From Carex sylvatica (taxonomy: Eukaryota > Streptophyta > Magnoliopsida > Poales > Cyperaceae): a stretch of 64,000 bases of DNA. Below are positions 1 through 12,223 of this stretch, piece by piece. How positions within the stretch are numbered: the stretch's first letter is position 1; every line of letters starts with the position of its first letter. The DNA lies in NCBI GenBank assembly GCA_964058845.1, contig CAXKVR010000190.1, forward strand, positions 124,001 through 188,000, in the 5' to 3' direction. The notes under the pieces are model-generated. The model was not told the origin of the DNA. It saw nothing but the letters and a program-made list of their open reading frames with translations, and did not search any database. The translations under genes and the position numbers were made by a program.

Positions 1-1713
1 TGTTATAAAATAATAATTGACAAGTATTGTTATGTTATTGTTTAATCCACTTTATCTATACATCAATAATTAATAATATGAATAATTGTATTGAAGTTAA
101 GCATTTTTTATAGGAAAATAAAAATTTCACAATTATTTTTATAGTACAATCGAACATTCATTTCAGTACATTTTCATAACCATTTATGTATATCTAATTA
201 TCTATGGGTGTGGGTTCTCATAAATAAATTTGTGAATTATCATACCAATAATTTCTCATTCTACATAATCCCGTAACAATCGAACAAGTACTAAAACTTT
301 CATATATATAATCATTAGCTGGATTAGTTGATTTAATTGGCATATATATTTGTCTCAGATCGAACAATTAATTAAGACATGCAAAGTATGATCTTCTTAA
401 AATGAATAGAAGCATAAATATATAGACCTATTCGTGTAGAAGTAAGAAATAATTAAATTACTTGTTGCAAACTGCTGAGTGAAAAAACATCATGTTACTA
501 CACGAAACGTTATAAATCTCAGCATCGTAACCTAAAACTGATCCAGGCAGCAGGCGAAGCGGGAAGGGAAGGTGGAGGGAATAAGATCGAAAAGAGGGAG
601 GGAGGGAGGGAGAGAGAGAGAGAGTTTTGGTCAAAGCGATGAGGTGTAAAAAGAAAAGAAGCCTATGGGTAGCGGTAAAATATAATTGTCCTGGTAGCAC
701 ACGCGTAGACATTAGATTGCTGTGCAGTCGTACGGATCTGACTTACATACTGCTCATGTATAGTGACGCGAGAAAGATAACAGGAGAGATGCTTTTGTCT
801 AGTTCATCAACCCTAATCCTACACATGTAAGTATGCAACCCTGCACTCTCTCTATCTGATCTCTTTCTCGCACATCCCCACAAAGTTGCGAACTCTGTTG
901 GTTACTTTTTTTCCTACAGTAGTAACTATTTACTTTACATTTCATCATCGCCGCATGTGGCCATCTGAAAATGGTGGGCCTCTAACGGCTGAATAACTAC
1001 TTAGCATTATCTCTTTCAAAAGAATATTAATATTAATTAACAACTGACTTAGTTAACACCAAAACTTCAACGATTTTCAAGTACCTGGATCCTCTGTGAC
1101 GCCATATGATGTGTTCAATTAAAAATATTATAGAAGTGCTTCTTTATTTCTCAAATTCTTATGTTGCTATTTTTCTTTTTCTTTTTGATGAAGAAATTGT
1201 TATATTGCTATTACCACGTAGTATCTTTGTTGAAGGTTGGCGGCTTGCCACCAACAATATATTGATAAAAAAAAATATATATTTACATATATAACATAAC
1301 TCCACACTCAACCGCTAAATGCTACTTCTACCTAGCATAAATTGCGCTAGCAAATTACAAAAATCAATAACAAAATGAATGGATCTAAACATTGTTAATC
1401 CACAGAAATATGTCCAAAGCTGCATCATTTATTAATAAAGACACCAATCACCTTTTAATTGAGTATTACCACGTAGTATCAAATAACAAGTGTTATTCCT
1501 TTCAATGGAAAAGTACCCAACAATATAATACATGCATGAGGGAATTAAATAAGAAGATCGTATTAAATGTAACTAATTTATTGCATACATTATAAGTAAC
1601 GTAATATTAATTATCATATATAGTTGACTAGCAAATTGTAACTTGTTCGTATTATTAGCATTTATTTTTCAAATAGTAACTTTTCACATAACTTTTCTAA
1701 TGTGATATATCCC
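1..1713. other. AT-rich intergenic region, no gene seen
   Basis: Both strands hold only short random reading frames here. The one compositional landmark is the purine tract at 591-624. A TGGGCC core of the kind bound by TCP proteins occurs near 975, but a six-base match is weak evidence. Confidence 0.6.
591..624 (+). repeat. GGGA/GA purine microsatellite
   Basis: A run of GGGA units passes into GA units. It lies about 1.75 kb upstream of the TCP start codon. Plant promoters often carry such GAGA tracts, but no function can be shown from this sequence. Confidence 0.8.
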
Positions 1714-1838
1714 GGCCCTGTTCGGCCATTCACTGTATTCGTGGAAAAAAAAAATTCACTCAGATTAATTTTTTTTTCACACACAATAATTTGGCCATTC
1801 AATTTGGTCCCATTTTCGTCTGACAGCCGAACAGGACC
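1714..1838. mobile_element. Small MITE with GGnCCTGTTCGGC inverted ends
   Basis: The left end GGCCCTGTTCGGC and the reverse complement of the right end, GGTCCTGTTCGGC, match at 12 of 13 positions and enclose about 125 bp of AT-rich DNA. This end sequence resembles PIF/Harbinger (Tourist-like) MITEs. I could not find a clean 3-bp target duplication, so the superfamily is an inference. It sits about 540 bp upstream of the TCP start codon. Confidence 0.55.
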
Positions 1839-2375
1839 TCATATAAAACTTCCAAATACAATAACTTGCGCACTTTCGCCTTAAGAACCATTGCTATCTA
1901 GCTAGCTAGCTACAGCAGATCAAGAAAGCATAGGTGATCTTATTTGTATAAACCAGATTACCAGACAAGAATTTATTCTTACCTAAATAGTACTATAGTA
2001 ACATTATTAGCTCCTGTTAGCTAATAAATACACGCCTCAAGGTTCCAGCCCCCATTGTACAAGCTAGTAATTATTAGCTATGCAGACCTCCCTCCTTTCT
2101 CTTTCACCCTCTCTCTTTCTCTCAAAAGCCACCAAATCCTCTTCTCTTCGTCCCCATATCCGAATGGATTTCTCTTGATTTGTAACAGAAGTTTTCTCAC
2201 ATCAAAGAGAAAAGTGAGATTATACTCGGTGTTATACCTAGCGAGACTGATCAGGGAGAACTGATCCATGTGATTTCTCTCTCATGTAAGGTTATAGTGG
2301 TCGGCCACATTCCGTACACCTCAACCATATATCATCTCTAAAGACCAAACAAACCCATCCAACTAGAAGGGATCA
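1839..2375 (+). promoter_or_regulatory. Probable promoter and 5' leader of the TCP gene
   Basis: A TATA-like TAATAAATA lies at 2022-2030. It is followed by a pyrimidine-rich stretch (about 2088-2160) typical of plant core promoters and leaders. Several short upstream ATG frames lie before the main start at 2376. The transcription start is inferred only. Confidence 0.35.
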
Positions 2376-3395
2376 ATGTTACCTATACCAGACTCTCTCT
2401 TGGAGAGGTCTTTCTATTCCCAGCTAGAAATCAACTCCCCTTCATCTTCAAATCCAACAACACAACCTGATTTCCCCTTCTCTTATCCTTCCCCTACATT
2501 TCTCTTGGAGGGTTTTCAGCCACCACCACCAGGCCTACCAATTAACAGTCAGATCAACAGCACCACCAATTTGGAGTCAATCCAAAGAAACCTTAACACT
2601 GAGAACACTAACAGTAAAAGAGTAGCGAGAAAAGACCGACATAGCAAAATTAACACAGCAGCGGGATTACGGGACCGACGGATGAGGCTCTCTCTTGATG
2701 TGGCACGGAAGTTTTTCGATCTGCAAGACATGTTAGGATTTGATAAAGCAAGCAAGACGGTTCAATGGCTTCTTACCAAATCGAAATCTGCGATCAAAGA
2801 AATTACTGGAACATCAAGAAGCATGAATTCTGACAATAAAAATGCTAGTTCAGACAATGGTGAGTGGCCAGAATCGGATTGTGAAGATGCATCAACTGTT
2901 TCAGATAGCAAGCAGAAGGTGGTGAGCCAAGAAAAAAGGCAAAAGGTGAAGAAATCAAGTGTTAAAGCACCAAGAAAGACTAATGTGCATCAAGCTGTGG
3001 ACAAGGAGGCAAGGGCCAAAGCAAGGGAAAGAGCAAGAGAGAGGACTATAGAGAAAAATAGACTCCGATGGGCCACCATAGCTTCATCAATTGCAGTTGA
3101 AGGGATGGGAGAGGGATCAGGATCACATGGTTACACCAATTATACATCAAGCAATTTGATTAATGAAATAGAAGAGAGATCTTCTTCGTCTGCTAATCGT
3201 TATAAGCAGGCTGTCATTGAACAGCCACATGTTCAATTCTCAATGGGAAACGAGGCAACTAACATGCCGGTATTGGATTATACTGGACATGAAATTGAAG
3301 GTAATAACTACGGTAACTTCTCCATGTACCAAGGTCAGTGGGATATTGAGGGGGCGCATTTTGCTGGCATGCAATACCACCCAAGGCCATGGTAG
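2376..3395 (+). CDS. TCP transcription factor, CYC/TB1 clade
   Basis: An uninterrupted 339-aa frame in a single exon. The TCP domain is at about residues 81-140: the basic part reads [20 protein letters not shown], followed by the helix-loop-helix with the [14 protein letters not shown] core. An R domain, rich in Arg, Glu and Lys ([18 protein letters not shown]), is at about 210-227. Both together define the CYC/TB1 (ECE) group of class II TCPs, and DCED at 168-171 fits the ECE spot between them. Such proteins are nuclear DNA-binding factors that control axillary bud outgrowth and floral symmetry. Which of the CYC1, CYC2 or CYC3/BRC1 lineages this is cannot be decided without a tree. The length is usual for the family. 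The first ATG of the frame is used, and the FPFSYPSP stretch soon after it resembles N-termini of the clade. It has no coding neighbour nearer than the remnant at 16 kb. Confidence 0.95.
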   Translation: MLPIPDSLLERSFYSQLEINSPSSSNPTTQPDFPFSYPSPTFLLEGFQPPPPGLPINSQINSTTNLESIQRNLNTENTNSKRVARKDRHSKINTAAGLRDRRMRLSLDVARKFFDLQDMLGFDKASKTVQWLLTKSKSAIKEITGTSRSMNSDNKNASSDNGEWPESDCEDASTVSDSKQKVVSQEKRQKVKKSSVKAPRKTNVHQAVDKEARAKARERARERTIEKNRLRWATIASSIAVEGMGEGSGSHGYTNYTSSNLINEIEERSSSSANRYKQAVIEQPHVQFSMGNEATNMPVLDYTGHEIEGNNYGNFSMYQGQWDIEGAHFAGMQYHPRPW

Positions 3396-4059
3396 AGTCT
3401 TGAAATTTAATTATGTTTGATAATTAAGTTGCTTATGTTTTACTTTATGAATTTGGTCATGGATTATGAATTGTCAGTGATGTTTGTTTTGAACTTTTAG
3501 TTTGGTAATGTAGTCTTTTGGTCTAATGTAATATTTGTAATGAGTTTTTTTTTTTTTTTTTTTTTCTGGTTTCACTGCTTCCTTAACCAGATTTTGGTGT
3601 TGTTAATATTGAGCCGTTATAGTATGATTATTAAGTAACTAAGTGGTAATTGAAATAGTATGTTATCAAGACAATTATTAACTTGTCTTGATAATGAAAG
3701 CAGAACTTTTTAATTGACTTGCTTAAACATCTCGTCATGCAAGCCCTAGGATATTTGCAAGATCTCTTTGAATTGCAACTAGTATATTTTTATAAAAAAA
3801 TTACATATTAATAGTTCACTATTATTCATTTTAGCCACAACATAATAGACTAACGACATTTACTAAACAATGTATGTGCAGCTGTTGCACTCATCTAATT
3901 CTGCCATAACACTAGGGCTTGTACCAATTAATTTTGGGAAAGATAATGAAAACTACATGGCATATAATCTTCAAACATTGACTATTGTCTAGACATAAGA
4001 TAACTTCAATTGCAAGGTATATATATGCTCAAATTATCTCATAATGTATTTCTTTTTAT
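3396..4059. other. 3' flank of the TCP gene
   Basis: The stop codon is followed by T-rich sequence, with a 21-base T run at 3545-3565 and a hairpin at 3663-3694. No further gene is seen. Confidence 0.5.
3663..3694. repeat. Perfect 12-bp inverted repeat (hairpin)
   Basis: TTATCAAGACAA at 3663-3674 pairs exactly with TTGTCTTGATAA at 3683-3694 across an 8-base loop. It lies about 270 bp after the TCP stop codon, so it may fall in the 3' UTR. Confidence 0.7.
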
Positions 4060-5019
4060 CAATGTTCTAAATAGCGCGCTATAGTAACGCAAACGCTATG
4101 CTAAAGCGTTTTTGGACTTTAAACGCTACGCTATAGGAGTAATAGCGGTCCGCTATCTATACTACACGCTACGCACACTATACTACATAAGCTTTTATAT
4201 AAAGACTCAAACTGAAAATTAATTTTAAAGATCAATTTTTTTAAGGTCCATATTGAATTTGCTTTTAAATAGAAAAAAAATATAGTTTATGCCATGATGT
4301 TTAAGTTATTTTAAATGAAAAAAGAAAGATAGTTTATGATATTATTAGAAATATTTTAAATAGCAATTTAGACTTTGTGCTGGTTCAATATGAATATTCT
4401 ATTTCCTTAATCAATTTTGTGTTACTTATTACTCTATGAGAATTTAGATAATGTTGATAATTAGTAGAAGAATAAGGCTTGGGTGCTATGGATAGCATAA
4501 GGACATCCGTGCTACAGCCTCAAAAATATATCGTATAAACTTCAAACTTCGATTTAAGTAGCTCAATAAATTAGTTATATAATAATCTTGTAGAATATTA
4601 ATTTTTACTATTTTTGAAAAAAAAAATTACTATTTTTTATGATTTATGAAAGATGGCAAAAAATAGCCTAAAATATTTACAATTTTCTTTTATTTTTAGG
4701 CCATCTTTCATAAATTATAAAAAATTTCAAAAAATTTCAAAAATAGTAAAAATTAGTATCCTACAAGCTTATTATATAACCAATTTATTAAGCTACTTAA
4801 ATCAAAGTTTGAAACTTATACGATATGTTTTTGAGACCGTAGCACGGATGTCCTTGTGTTATCCATAGCACCCAAGCCTTACTCTTAGTAGAAATATAAA
4901 ATATATTTTTTTAAGTAAAAAATGCTATGTACGATAGTTTTCGCTATAGCTACGCTATTCGCAATAGCTTTTTTTTTAGCTTTTCCACTATAACACAATA
5001 ATCGCTATTTAAAACCTTA
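4060..5019. mobile_element. Non-autonomous hAT element carrying a nested MITE
   Basis: The left end CAATGTTCTAAATAGCG and the reverse complement of the right end, TAAGGTTTTAAATAGCG, match at 14 of 17 positions. The element is flanked by an 8-bp direct repeat CTTTTTAT (4052-4059 and 5020-5027), the hAT signature. Subterminal regions are rich in CGCTA/TAGCG motifs, as hAT transposase-binding zones often are. No transposase frame is present. The MITE at 4475-4879 is inserted inside it. Confidence 0.85.
4475..4879. mobile_element. Palindromic MITE, TA target site, copy 1
   Basis: About 405 bp. The two halves are inverted copies whose ends read AGGCTTGGGTGCTATGGATA. A TA dinucleotide lies on both sides (4473-4474 and 4880-4881), fitting a Tc1/mariner-type target. 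It is nested in the hAT element 4060-5019, so it is the younger insertion. Confidence 0.8.
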
Positions 5020-5577
5020 CTTTTTATCATAGTGCACGCTACAAAGAGATTTATCAAAATTCATGAGGATTTTCTACTGCTTTCAACTTACAGAGATAGT
5101 CAAGCTCTGGAACAAGGTACAATAGAAAAATAAGAGATGCGATAAAACATTAGAAAATAGTCACACATTAAACTCAAAGCAAAGGATTATACTTTTGTCA
5201 TAAGGAACATATGACTTTTCATATGTGCTTGTGTACACTTCTGTTGCTTGTGAATATCGTGTATCAATGTCTGGGAAGGATTTTTTTATGATGAGATGAC
5301 GGTCAATGGTTTTAATTTTTCAATATTATGCATTGAGTTTTGAATATGCAACCTCTCATATTATTATAAGATCTCATTTAATTGAGCAAGACATAGTTCT
5401 CGTGTGGGTGTAGATTTATGTGGTTGTTCCTCGACAATATTGCCACCAACCAATAATTGGAATGAAATAAAAATGAATCAAGTTGATTTCATATCATATG
5501 TTCAATCTTGATATGACTACAGTACGTGATTGAAACTTCATGAAAAATACGAGTATCTAGATATTTTTTTATGAGTA

Positions 5578-5972
5578 AGACTTGGGTGCTATAGATAGCA
5601 TAAGGTCATTCGTGCTAGGGCTTCAAAAATCTATTGTATAAACTTTAAACTTCAATTTAAATAGTTCAACAAATTGGTTACATAATAAATTTATAGAATA
5701 CTAATTTTTACTATTTTTTATGATTTATGAAATATGGCAAAAAAATAGCTTAAAATATTGACAATTTTCTTTTATTTTTAGGTTCATTATTGGCCATATT
5801 TCATAAATCATAAAAAATAGAAAAAAAATAGAAAAATAGAAAAAATTAGCATTCTACAAGTTTATTATATAACCAATTTATTGAGTTACTTAAATCGAAG
5901 TTTGAAGTTTATACGATAAGATTTTGAGGCCGTAGCACAGATGACTTTATGCTATCCATAGCATCCAAGCCT
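5578..5972. mobile_element. Palindromic MITE, TA target site, copy 2
   Basis: A second member of the 4475-4879 family, about 395 bp, with ends AGACTTGGGTGCTATAGATA and a matching inverted right end. TA precedes it, but AA follows it, so the right target copy has probably mutated. The internal arms repeat the same order of blocks as copy 1. Confidence 0.75.
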
Positions 5973-5989
5973 AACTTTTTTTTATATAT

Positions 5990-6122
5990 AGAAAGATGGA
6001 GGTTAGGTCTTTAAAATCCATACCTTCGTTAAAGAATTTTCTCTCATTCGGATTTCAAACTCATGATCTCACGCATCACAAGAAATGTGACTTTGCCACT
6101 AGATCAAATGTTGATTCTTGAG
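5990..6122 (-). mobile_element. tRNA-derived SINE fragment, copy 1
   Basis: Read on the minus strand, TGATCTAGTGG near 6110 resembles an RNA polymerase III A box and GAGTTTGAAATCC near 6055 a B box. The order and spacing match the copy at 19811-19955. It is a degenerate copy without clear target duplications. Confidence 0.5.
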
Positions 6123-9070
6123 TATATAGATAGTTGGAAAGCCATATATTAATCACTGCAAAAATAGATAGAACACCATAATTTAACTAATTATCACAAT
6201 CTTATGAGTGACTAGCTAGACATCTCTTTACTCCTTTAATTTTCAACCATAATTGGAGTCTATATAATGACATATTGAATGGTACCTATTATAATTCCCT
6301 GGCAGCCTCTGTCCGGTTTTGTTCAAAAAAAGAAAGAATGGTATCTATTGTTTTGGAACAATTAATAAAAACTAGTGGGTATATCTATGTGCATAAAGAT
6401 AAGAAGAATGAGGTCATATGGAAATGCAAATGATCAAGTTATTACAAATGAAAATCTGAAATGGTACTTTCAAGTGAAGAATTGATGTTTTCCTGCGTAC
6501 CTTATCAATGTACTTAGTACAAAAAAGAGAGCAAGAGTGAAGATATTCTCTGAAAGTTTGCAATGATTTTTTTTTAGGATGTGTGTGTGTGTGAAAGAAA
6601 ACAGGAAAGAAAAGAAAAAAGTCGTAAAATTTGCAATGTTTTCTCCGTCAATTTCGATCACTTTTTATGATATGCAAAATAGCAGAAAAAACTCTGAATT
6701 TTTTTTTTTCAAGCTTCTAACAAATTTAATTATTAAATGCAGGAAACAAACAAAAGGGTACGCACAGGCAGTACTTTTTTGGTGTTAGCTGCATAATTAC
6801 TTTAACGTGCTGAGGATGAATGCTCAGCACACCAAAGTTGACATTCTGAGCCTCTCCCCCTCCTTGCACCTCTCTTTTTGAGTTGCGCACTTGGAACAAG
6901 CTAGTCATTGGAAACTATTGATAATCCTTTTCCCTTCATACTTTATTAATTTATTTATATAAATATGTCTATGTGCACTGCTCTTCATCTTCATCGTTCA
7001 CTTCAATTAAAATTTAAATGGATTCCGGTATAACATAAAGAAATTAATTAACTTATATAATATCAGTTTGTGCAAGCATAAACTGTACGACGTCAGGATG
7101 ACTGTTAAGTTTGTTGGAACAAATAATTTTACCAAGATGAAAATGAAATTATGACTCAACCAAATTAAATTTAATAGTGAATCGTGTATTCATATATAGC
7201 AGTTCGGTACTTTTTAAAGCAGATAGCGACCCTATTGCGGACAAATGTCAGTTCATACAATACATGACCACATATTCAACAAAAAATGACAATAGTTAGA
7301 AACAAAATAAGAAAGATATATTGATATATAGCCAAATTGTTTGACAATCATGGCAGGTGGCTCAATAGTTGTGAATTAATTTTTTTTTTTTTTATGATTT
7401 CAGATAGGTTGTGTTAATCATTGATCATCCATCAAGCGAGGTAAAAAAAAATCTGGAAATTTTTTCTAAATTACCCCAAAATTAATGCACGGCCTACTTA
7501 AATCATATATACACAATTAATGTATAATTTTAATTTTTTTATATTGCTAACCAGTGAGTCGATTATCTATATTTTCTATTAAGTTTGTTAACTATATTTC
7601 ATTTCCCAATATAGAATTACACCACAACATCATATGTATGGTAATATTTTCATTTAGATGAAAAATATTATGGTTTCTCTGTTAATTGATCATCTTACAT
7701 CCTTAATTTTGATCAAGGAAAGCAGTTGGTTCTCATTAAAAATATTTCAATCAATTTTCTACGTGATAGTAAAATAAAACTGTTGTTAAACACTGATCCT
7801 TATAGCGCTCTTTTAAATTGGATTGTTATAATCACTATTTTAGTCTTTATTGTTCAAGGTACTAAATTTTTAAAACAAAGATAGCGTCCTGGAGTTTTTA
7901 AAGCTGAAATGCTAAAACAGCAGCTATAATAATGCTATTTAACAATATTCCCAAAAACAAAAACAAAAAACTTAAGCTCAATATAGAATGACTTAACTCA
8001 TCAACAGCTGATAAGCATTTACAATTGAATTTTTGTGCTGAAATAAAATGATTCCATTTTATCGTTTGAATCTGCAAGTACATACTAAATGATATTAACA
8101 TTTATAAACAAATTAAAGAGCACTGATTAGTTGAGCCTTTAGAAGTAATTTACCTTTCTTATTGCTATATTATGTTCCTGTGAGATTTAATCTCCCATGA
8201 ACTGTATTGATCAATCCGTATAAATGTGCCTGTGGTCATAATATGCACCAACCAGGTTCAGATTACTTCTTTTGGGTCATTAAAGGAAACTGCGCTTAAG
8301 GTCTTTATTAATTGCAGATTTTGTTTTGGGGCTGGAGTTTTCTCACCTATATATAGTTGTTCAAATCGGTGATAAATAACGGTCACATAAGCACAAGCAA
8401 ACAAAACAAAGAAATTAAGAAACTGTTTCTTTAAATCTCTGCAAGCTAATACCAAAGAGAGTTGGCAGAAACTTCATTCCATTTGTAAATTTAGACTTTC
8501 CAGTAATGAGTGCTGATCAAGACGTAAGTCCACTCGTCAGAACTAGCCAGGAATTAGATGATCTAACAGGGGCCTTATACTGATTATATAGTAACCGTTT
8601 TTTTTCTCCTCTTCTTTTTGTTATTGCTTGGTATTTCCATTAGCAATAAACAAATTGATCTTAGGTGACTGGATCATTAATTCATAGTACTAATTTTCAG
8701 CAGAACAAGATAATGGTGCCTAACAAAGTTGTTCGTCATGTAAGGTACCAGTTACAGAGTTATAAGCCAGGATACCAACTCGAGCAGCTAGGTTGATTAT
8801 CTTTAATTTGGTTAACACTTTCCCCATATATGCTTACTTCTAATTGCGGAACAGTTAAAATGCATGATTTTACTAGTGAATATAAATAATGAATAATGGC
8901 TCATCAGTAATTTAAGGGATAAAAGATACGAGGAATGACCAAACAATTTAGCAATTGCAAGATTTTGATTTAGGGTTTAAGTTGATGCATTAAATCGTGA
9001 ACACAAACTTGTGATCAACAGCTGATTGACCAATTACATTTAAATCCTTTTTTCAGTTACCCCTTAGAGC
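6123..9070. other. Intergenic, no gene or clear repeat recognised
   Basis: AT-rich DNA with short frames lacking domain-like composition. The longest reading frames are under 75 codons and match nothing I know. Confidence 0.55.
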
Positions 9071-9957
9071 CAGAGGCGGAAGATAGTATAAAGTAAGGGT
9101 GGCTAAGTAAATCCCAAGGTTTTCAATATTGTTAACAAATACATAGAAATTTTACTATAATTGTTATTTTATATGTACTAGCTAGCTACCCTTGTAATAG
9201 TATATAAATGTAAAGGACATATGTGTAAGAATAACATATGCTTCTTTTACTTTGGTTATCCAACTTATTAGATCACGTGAACAACTAACTTGAAAAAGTT
9301 GTTAAATACAGAAAAATACAAAAATAAATTAGGAAAATAATAGCGGTTCTGTTACTGAAAAAAAATAAAAGTTATTAACATTTAGAATGCACGGTTAGAG
9401 AAGAAAAGTTCTTTTTTCAATTATACCCTTAGACCTCGTTTCTAAAGAAGAAACTTTCAAATTTAAAATAAGAAAAAAGCATAAAAACTTTCTTTCTTTT
9501 GCTATTGGAAATTTAGAAATTTAAAATAAGGAAGCCACGAATTCTCTAACCGTACATTCTAAATAAAAAAAAAATAACTTCTTTTCTTTGCTTTCTATTA
9601 ACAGTGCATTCTAAATTTTCAAAAACTTCTTTTCTAATAACTTTGTAAATTTAGAAATTTAGAAGAAAAAAAAAGAAAAGAAAAGGGAAGCCAAAGATTA
9701 AAAAGAAGAAAATAGCGAATTATAGAAAAAATTTAAAAAAAAATAAGGAAGGTATATGAATATGTTATTCTTTTTTTATATAAACATGTCATGTCATTTA
9801 TTGATGTTAGTTACTTATTGTACCTTTATAAAATCAAACAATGAAGAATCATATTATCTCATGTTATATAAATTTTGGTTTTTATTATAATATTTTTTAA
9901 ATATATGATATTTAGTCAGCTAGCTTTCTCTATACTTAAAGTCGAGTTCCACTCCTG
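9071..9957. mobile_element. Non-autonomous hAT element, CAGAGGCGGA ends
   Basis: The left end CAGAGGCGGAA and the reverse complement of the right end, CAGGAGTGGAA, match at 8 of 11 positions. Flanking 8-bp repeats are CTTAGAGC (9063-9070) and CTTGGAGC (9958-9965), differing at one base. The left end is nearly that of the shorter, cleaner element at 36141-36511. Inside are repeated AT-rich blocks and inverted copies of a TCTAACCGT segment. No transposase frame is seen. Confidence 0.7.
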
Positions 9958-11229
9958 CTTGGAGCACAAGATGGACGGATAAGACAACTAACTAATTAAG
10001 TCCTGACCTTGAAACCAAGGCAAACCCAACAACAATAAGGCACTGCCTACTGGCTTTCAATCAAAAAACAACAACAATAAGGCACGACCTAATGCTTATC
10101 ATCTAGAAATGTCACTTTATATATAAAGAGATGTACTTTCCAATACTAACAAGACAACAAGGAGAACAATTTGAACTCCTCATCAAGTACTTGCTTATCA
10201 CCTGATCAGCTTTAAATGTAAGGGAAGATATTGAATTGTATACTCCCGAGGTTTTATTCAATTTTGCTATATTAGAATATCAGATCTCTTTGTATTATAA
10301 ATTACCTAATTTTCTTTGACGATGTCTAAATTAACAACAATAAAAAAAAACAAAAAAAAACAAGAAGCTCGCTCAGAATGGCATATATATATGCACATGC
10401 TACGACAGTATACAATTAGATGACAATAAAAAGCTTCTGCAAATATTACTTGGTGTTTGTTTATTGATTAATTTATTTATTTATTTTCAGAGCTGATAGA
10501 CTGGTTCTTTAAATTAAAAAAAAAATTATAACATTCTTCGTCCTAATGTCGAAGCAAAATTCCTTCCTAAAACTTTGAACAAAAAATCTTGTTGGCTCTA
10601 GTTAGAAAGTAGAAAATGGCCTTTAATTATAATAAAGTTGGATAATGAATGTGATTGAATGCATAAATATTTTGGCTACTGTGGTTGACTAAGTGCAAAA
10701 AAGTGAAATAAAACTAAATTTCTTTAAAATTCTAAAAACATCTATAAATAATAACCTACTATAATTATCAGTATTAAACGAAAACATAATATTCACCAAC
10801 ATCCTTGCCTTCGCCCAAATTGAGCATGATTCACCGCATGTGAAATTTGCATATGTATAGTTTGCCATAGAATAATCGATATGCTACTATATATAAATTG
10901 ACTTGAATAGACTGTTTAATAGAAACTTTCACCGGGAGGATCGACTGCATGAACTCGAATTGGTACAAACTCAGTCTCATGCAAAAAGTGGTTGCCACCA
11001 AAGATCTAATTAGAAGGATGCAACCACAAACAAAGGAAATAGTCAAGTTTGTCAAAATTTAACATATTTTGACAAGAGGAAGCAGGTAGCAGTTAAATAA
11101 CTAGAAACTAGTAATGCTTGCATCTACAATGAGGGATTTGGTGGGAAATGGGTATTAAGAGTGGCAGGCAGTAGCAGAGTGGGCAGGTGCCTTTGGCGAG
11201 GTCATATATGAAGGTCAAGGTGGTCGAGC
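9958..11229. other. Intergenic, no gene seen
   Basis: A short imperfect duplication around AACAACAATAAGGCAC occurs near 10029-10082. The 74-codon minus-strand frame at 10831-11055 lacks any recognisable domain. Confidence 0.5.
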
Positions 11230-11678
11230 TGTTGAATTATAAACTTAATGTTCTATAATAGAGTTAGATTTATTTAGAAATATAAACAAGAATTCTTTGA
11301 ATTATACCGTGGACAGAATTTTAGACTGATTAAGAGAGATTTTTAAAGGACAAAAATTGGTCAATCAGCTGGTTGTATGACATACGGATTTAAATGTCTT
11401 TAAGTGTAGTTTTTAATGGTGACGATTTCAAGTCAGTAGAGAGTTGTGGTTGTTTTAATGAAAGGATGTCAGAATTTACTGTGTTGTTTCGAATTATGTT
11501 TTTTTGTTTAATATTGTACGATTTCTAGAGTCTGCTTTTGATGTTTAAGATTACAAAAGAAGCAATATTATGTTGTTATGTAAGAGAATATTAAGAGTTG
11601 TTAATAGAAGTAAGTTTGTTGGTTATTCTATTCTCTCCACCTAAAGAAAGTTGTTGTATCCACCATTTATTTTTAACA
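11230..11678 (+). repeat. Probable 5' LTR of a decayed copia element
   Basis: The stretch begins TGTTGAATTA and ends TTTTTAACA. Starting at 11682 is TGATATCAAAGTC, a degenerate form of the initiator tRNA-Met primer site TGGTATCAGAGC. A copia gag remnant follows. No matching 3' LTR was found, so the borders rest on the TG...CA ends and the primer site. Confidence 0.5.
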
Positions 11679-11699
11679 AAGTGATATCAAAGTCTGATA

Positions 11700-12220
11700 A
11701 GATAAAGGAGGGTTCAACCATGACAAAGAAGAAGAAAAACAAGAAAAAGAGGAAAGGTAATACAACAACTAGAGTGATTGAGAATATATTACAATCTTTG
11801 ACCGATGATTTCGAAAATGTGTTGTGCGCGGTAAAAGGGTAAAAAAAATTTAGAGGTGATGACACCATTGATGATCTCTCAACTTCCTTGGAGGCTCACG
11901 AGCAAAGGAAAACAAAGAAAGAAGCACGAATTGCTTGAAAAAGAGTTGCAAGAGAAGGCAACACTAAAAGAACAGAAATCGAACAGTGGGGATCAAAGTC
12001 GAGGTTGAGGTCACAACAGTTGTGGAGGTTGCGGTAAAGGCCACGGTCATGATCAATGGTCGTTGCAAATGAAGATGATTATTTGTGCTCATGGCTTGTG
12101 GAACATTATTGAGAATGGGGTTAAAGAACTCAAAGATGATAACGAACTCACGGTAGCTGAGTTAAATACTTTGGAAAAAAAATAGAGATCAAAGCACGCT
12201 AAGTATCATCAATCAATAGC
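11700..12220 (+). pseudogene. Decayed copia gag, blocks in permuted order
   Basis: Across broken frames one can read SLTDDFENVLCAV (near 11797), SLEAHEQR (near 11885) and a GRG/GCGKGHG-like Gly-rich tail. These are blocks of the C-terminal half of copia (UBN2-type) gag. They are followed, not preceded, by QMKMIICAHGLWNIIENG (near 12068), which belongs to the N-terminal half. Stops and frame changes make it non-functional. The hAT element 12224-13988 interrupts it, and it resumes at 13989. Confidence 0.65.
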
Positions 12221-12223
12221 TAG

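Noticed and set aside
10831..11055. A 74-codon minus-strand frame with hydrophobic stretches
   Set aside because: No start context, no neighbours and no family resemblance; expected by chance in AT-rich DNA.
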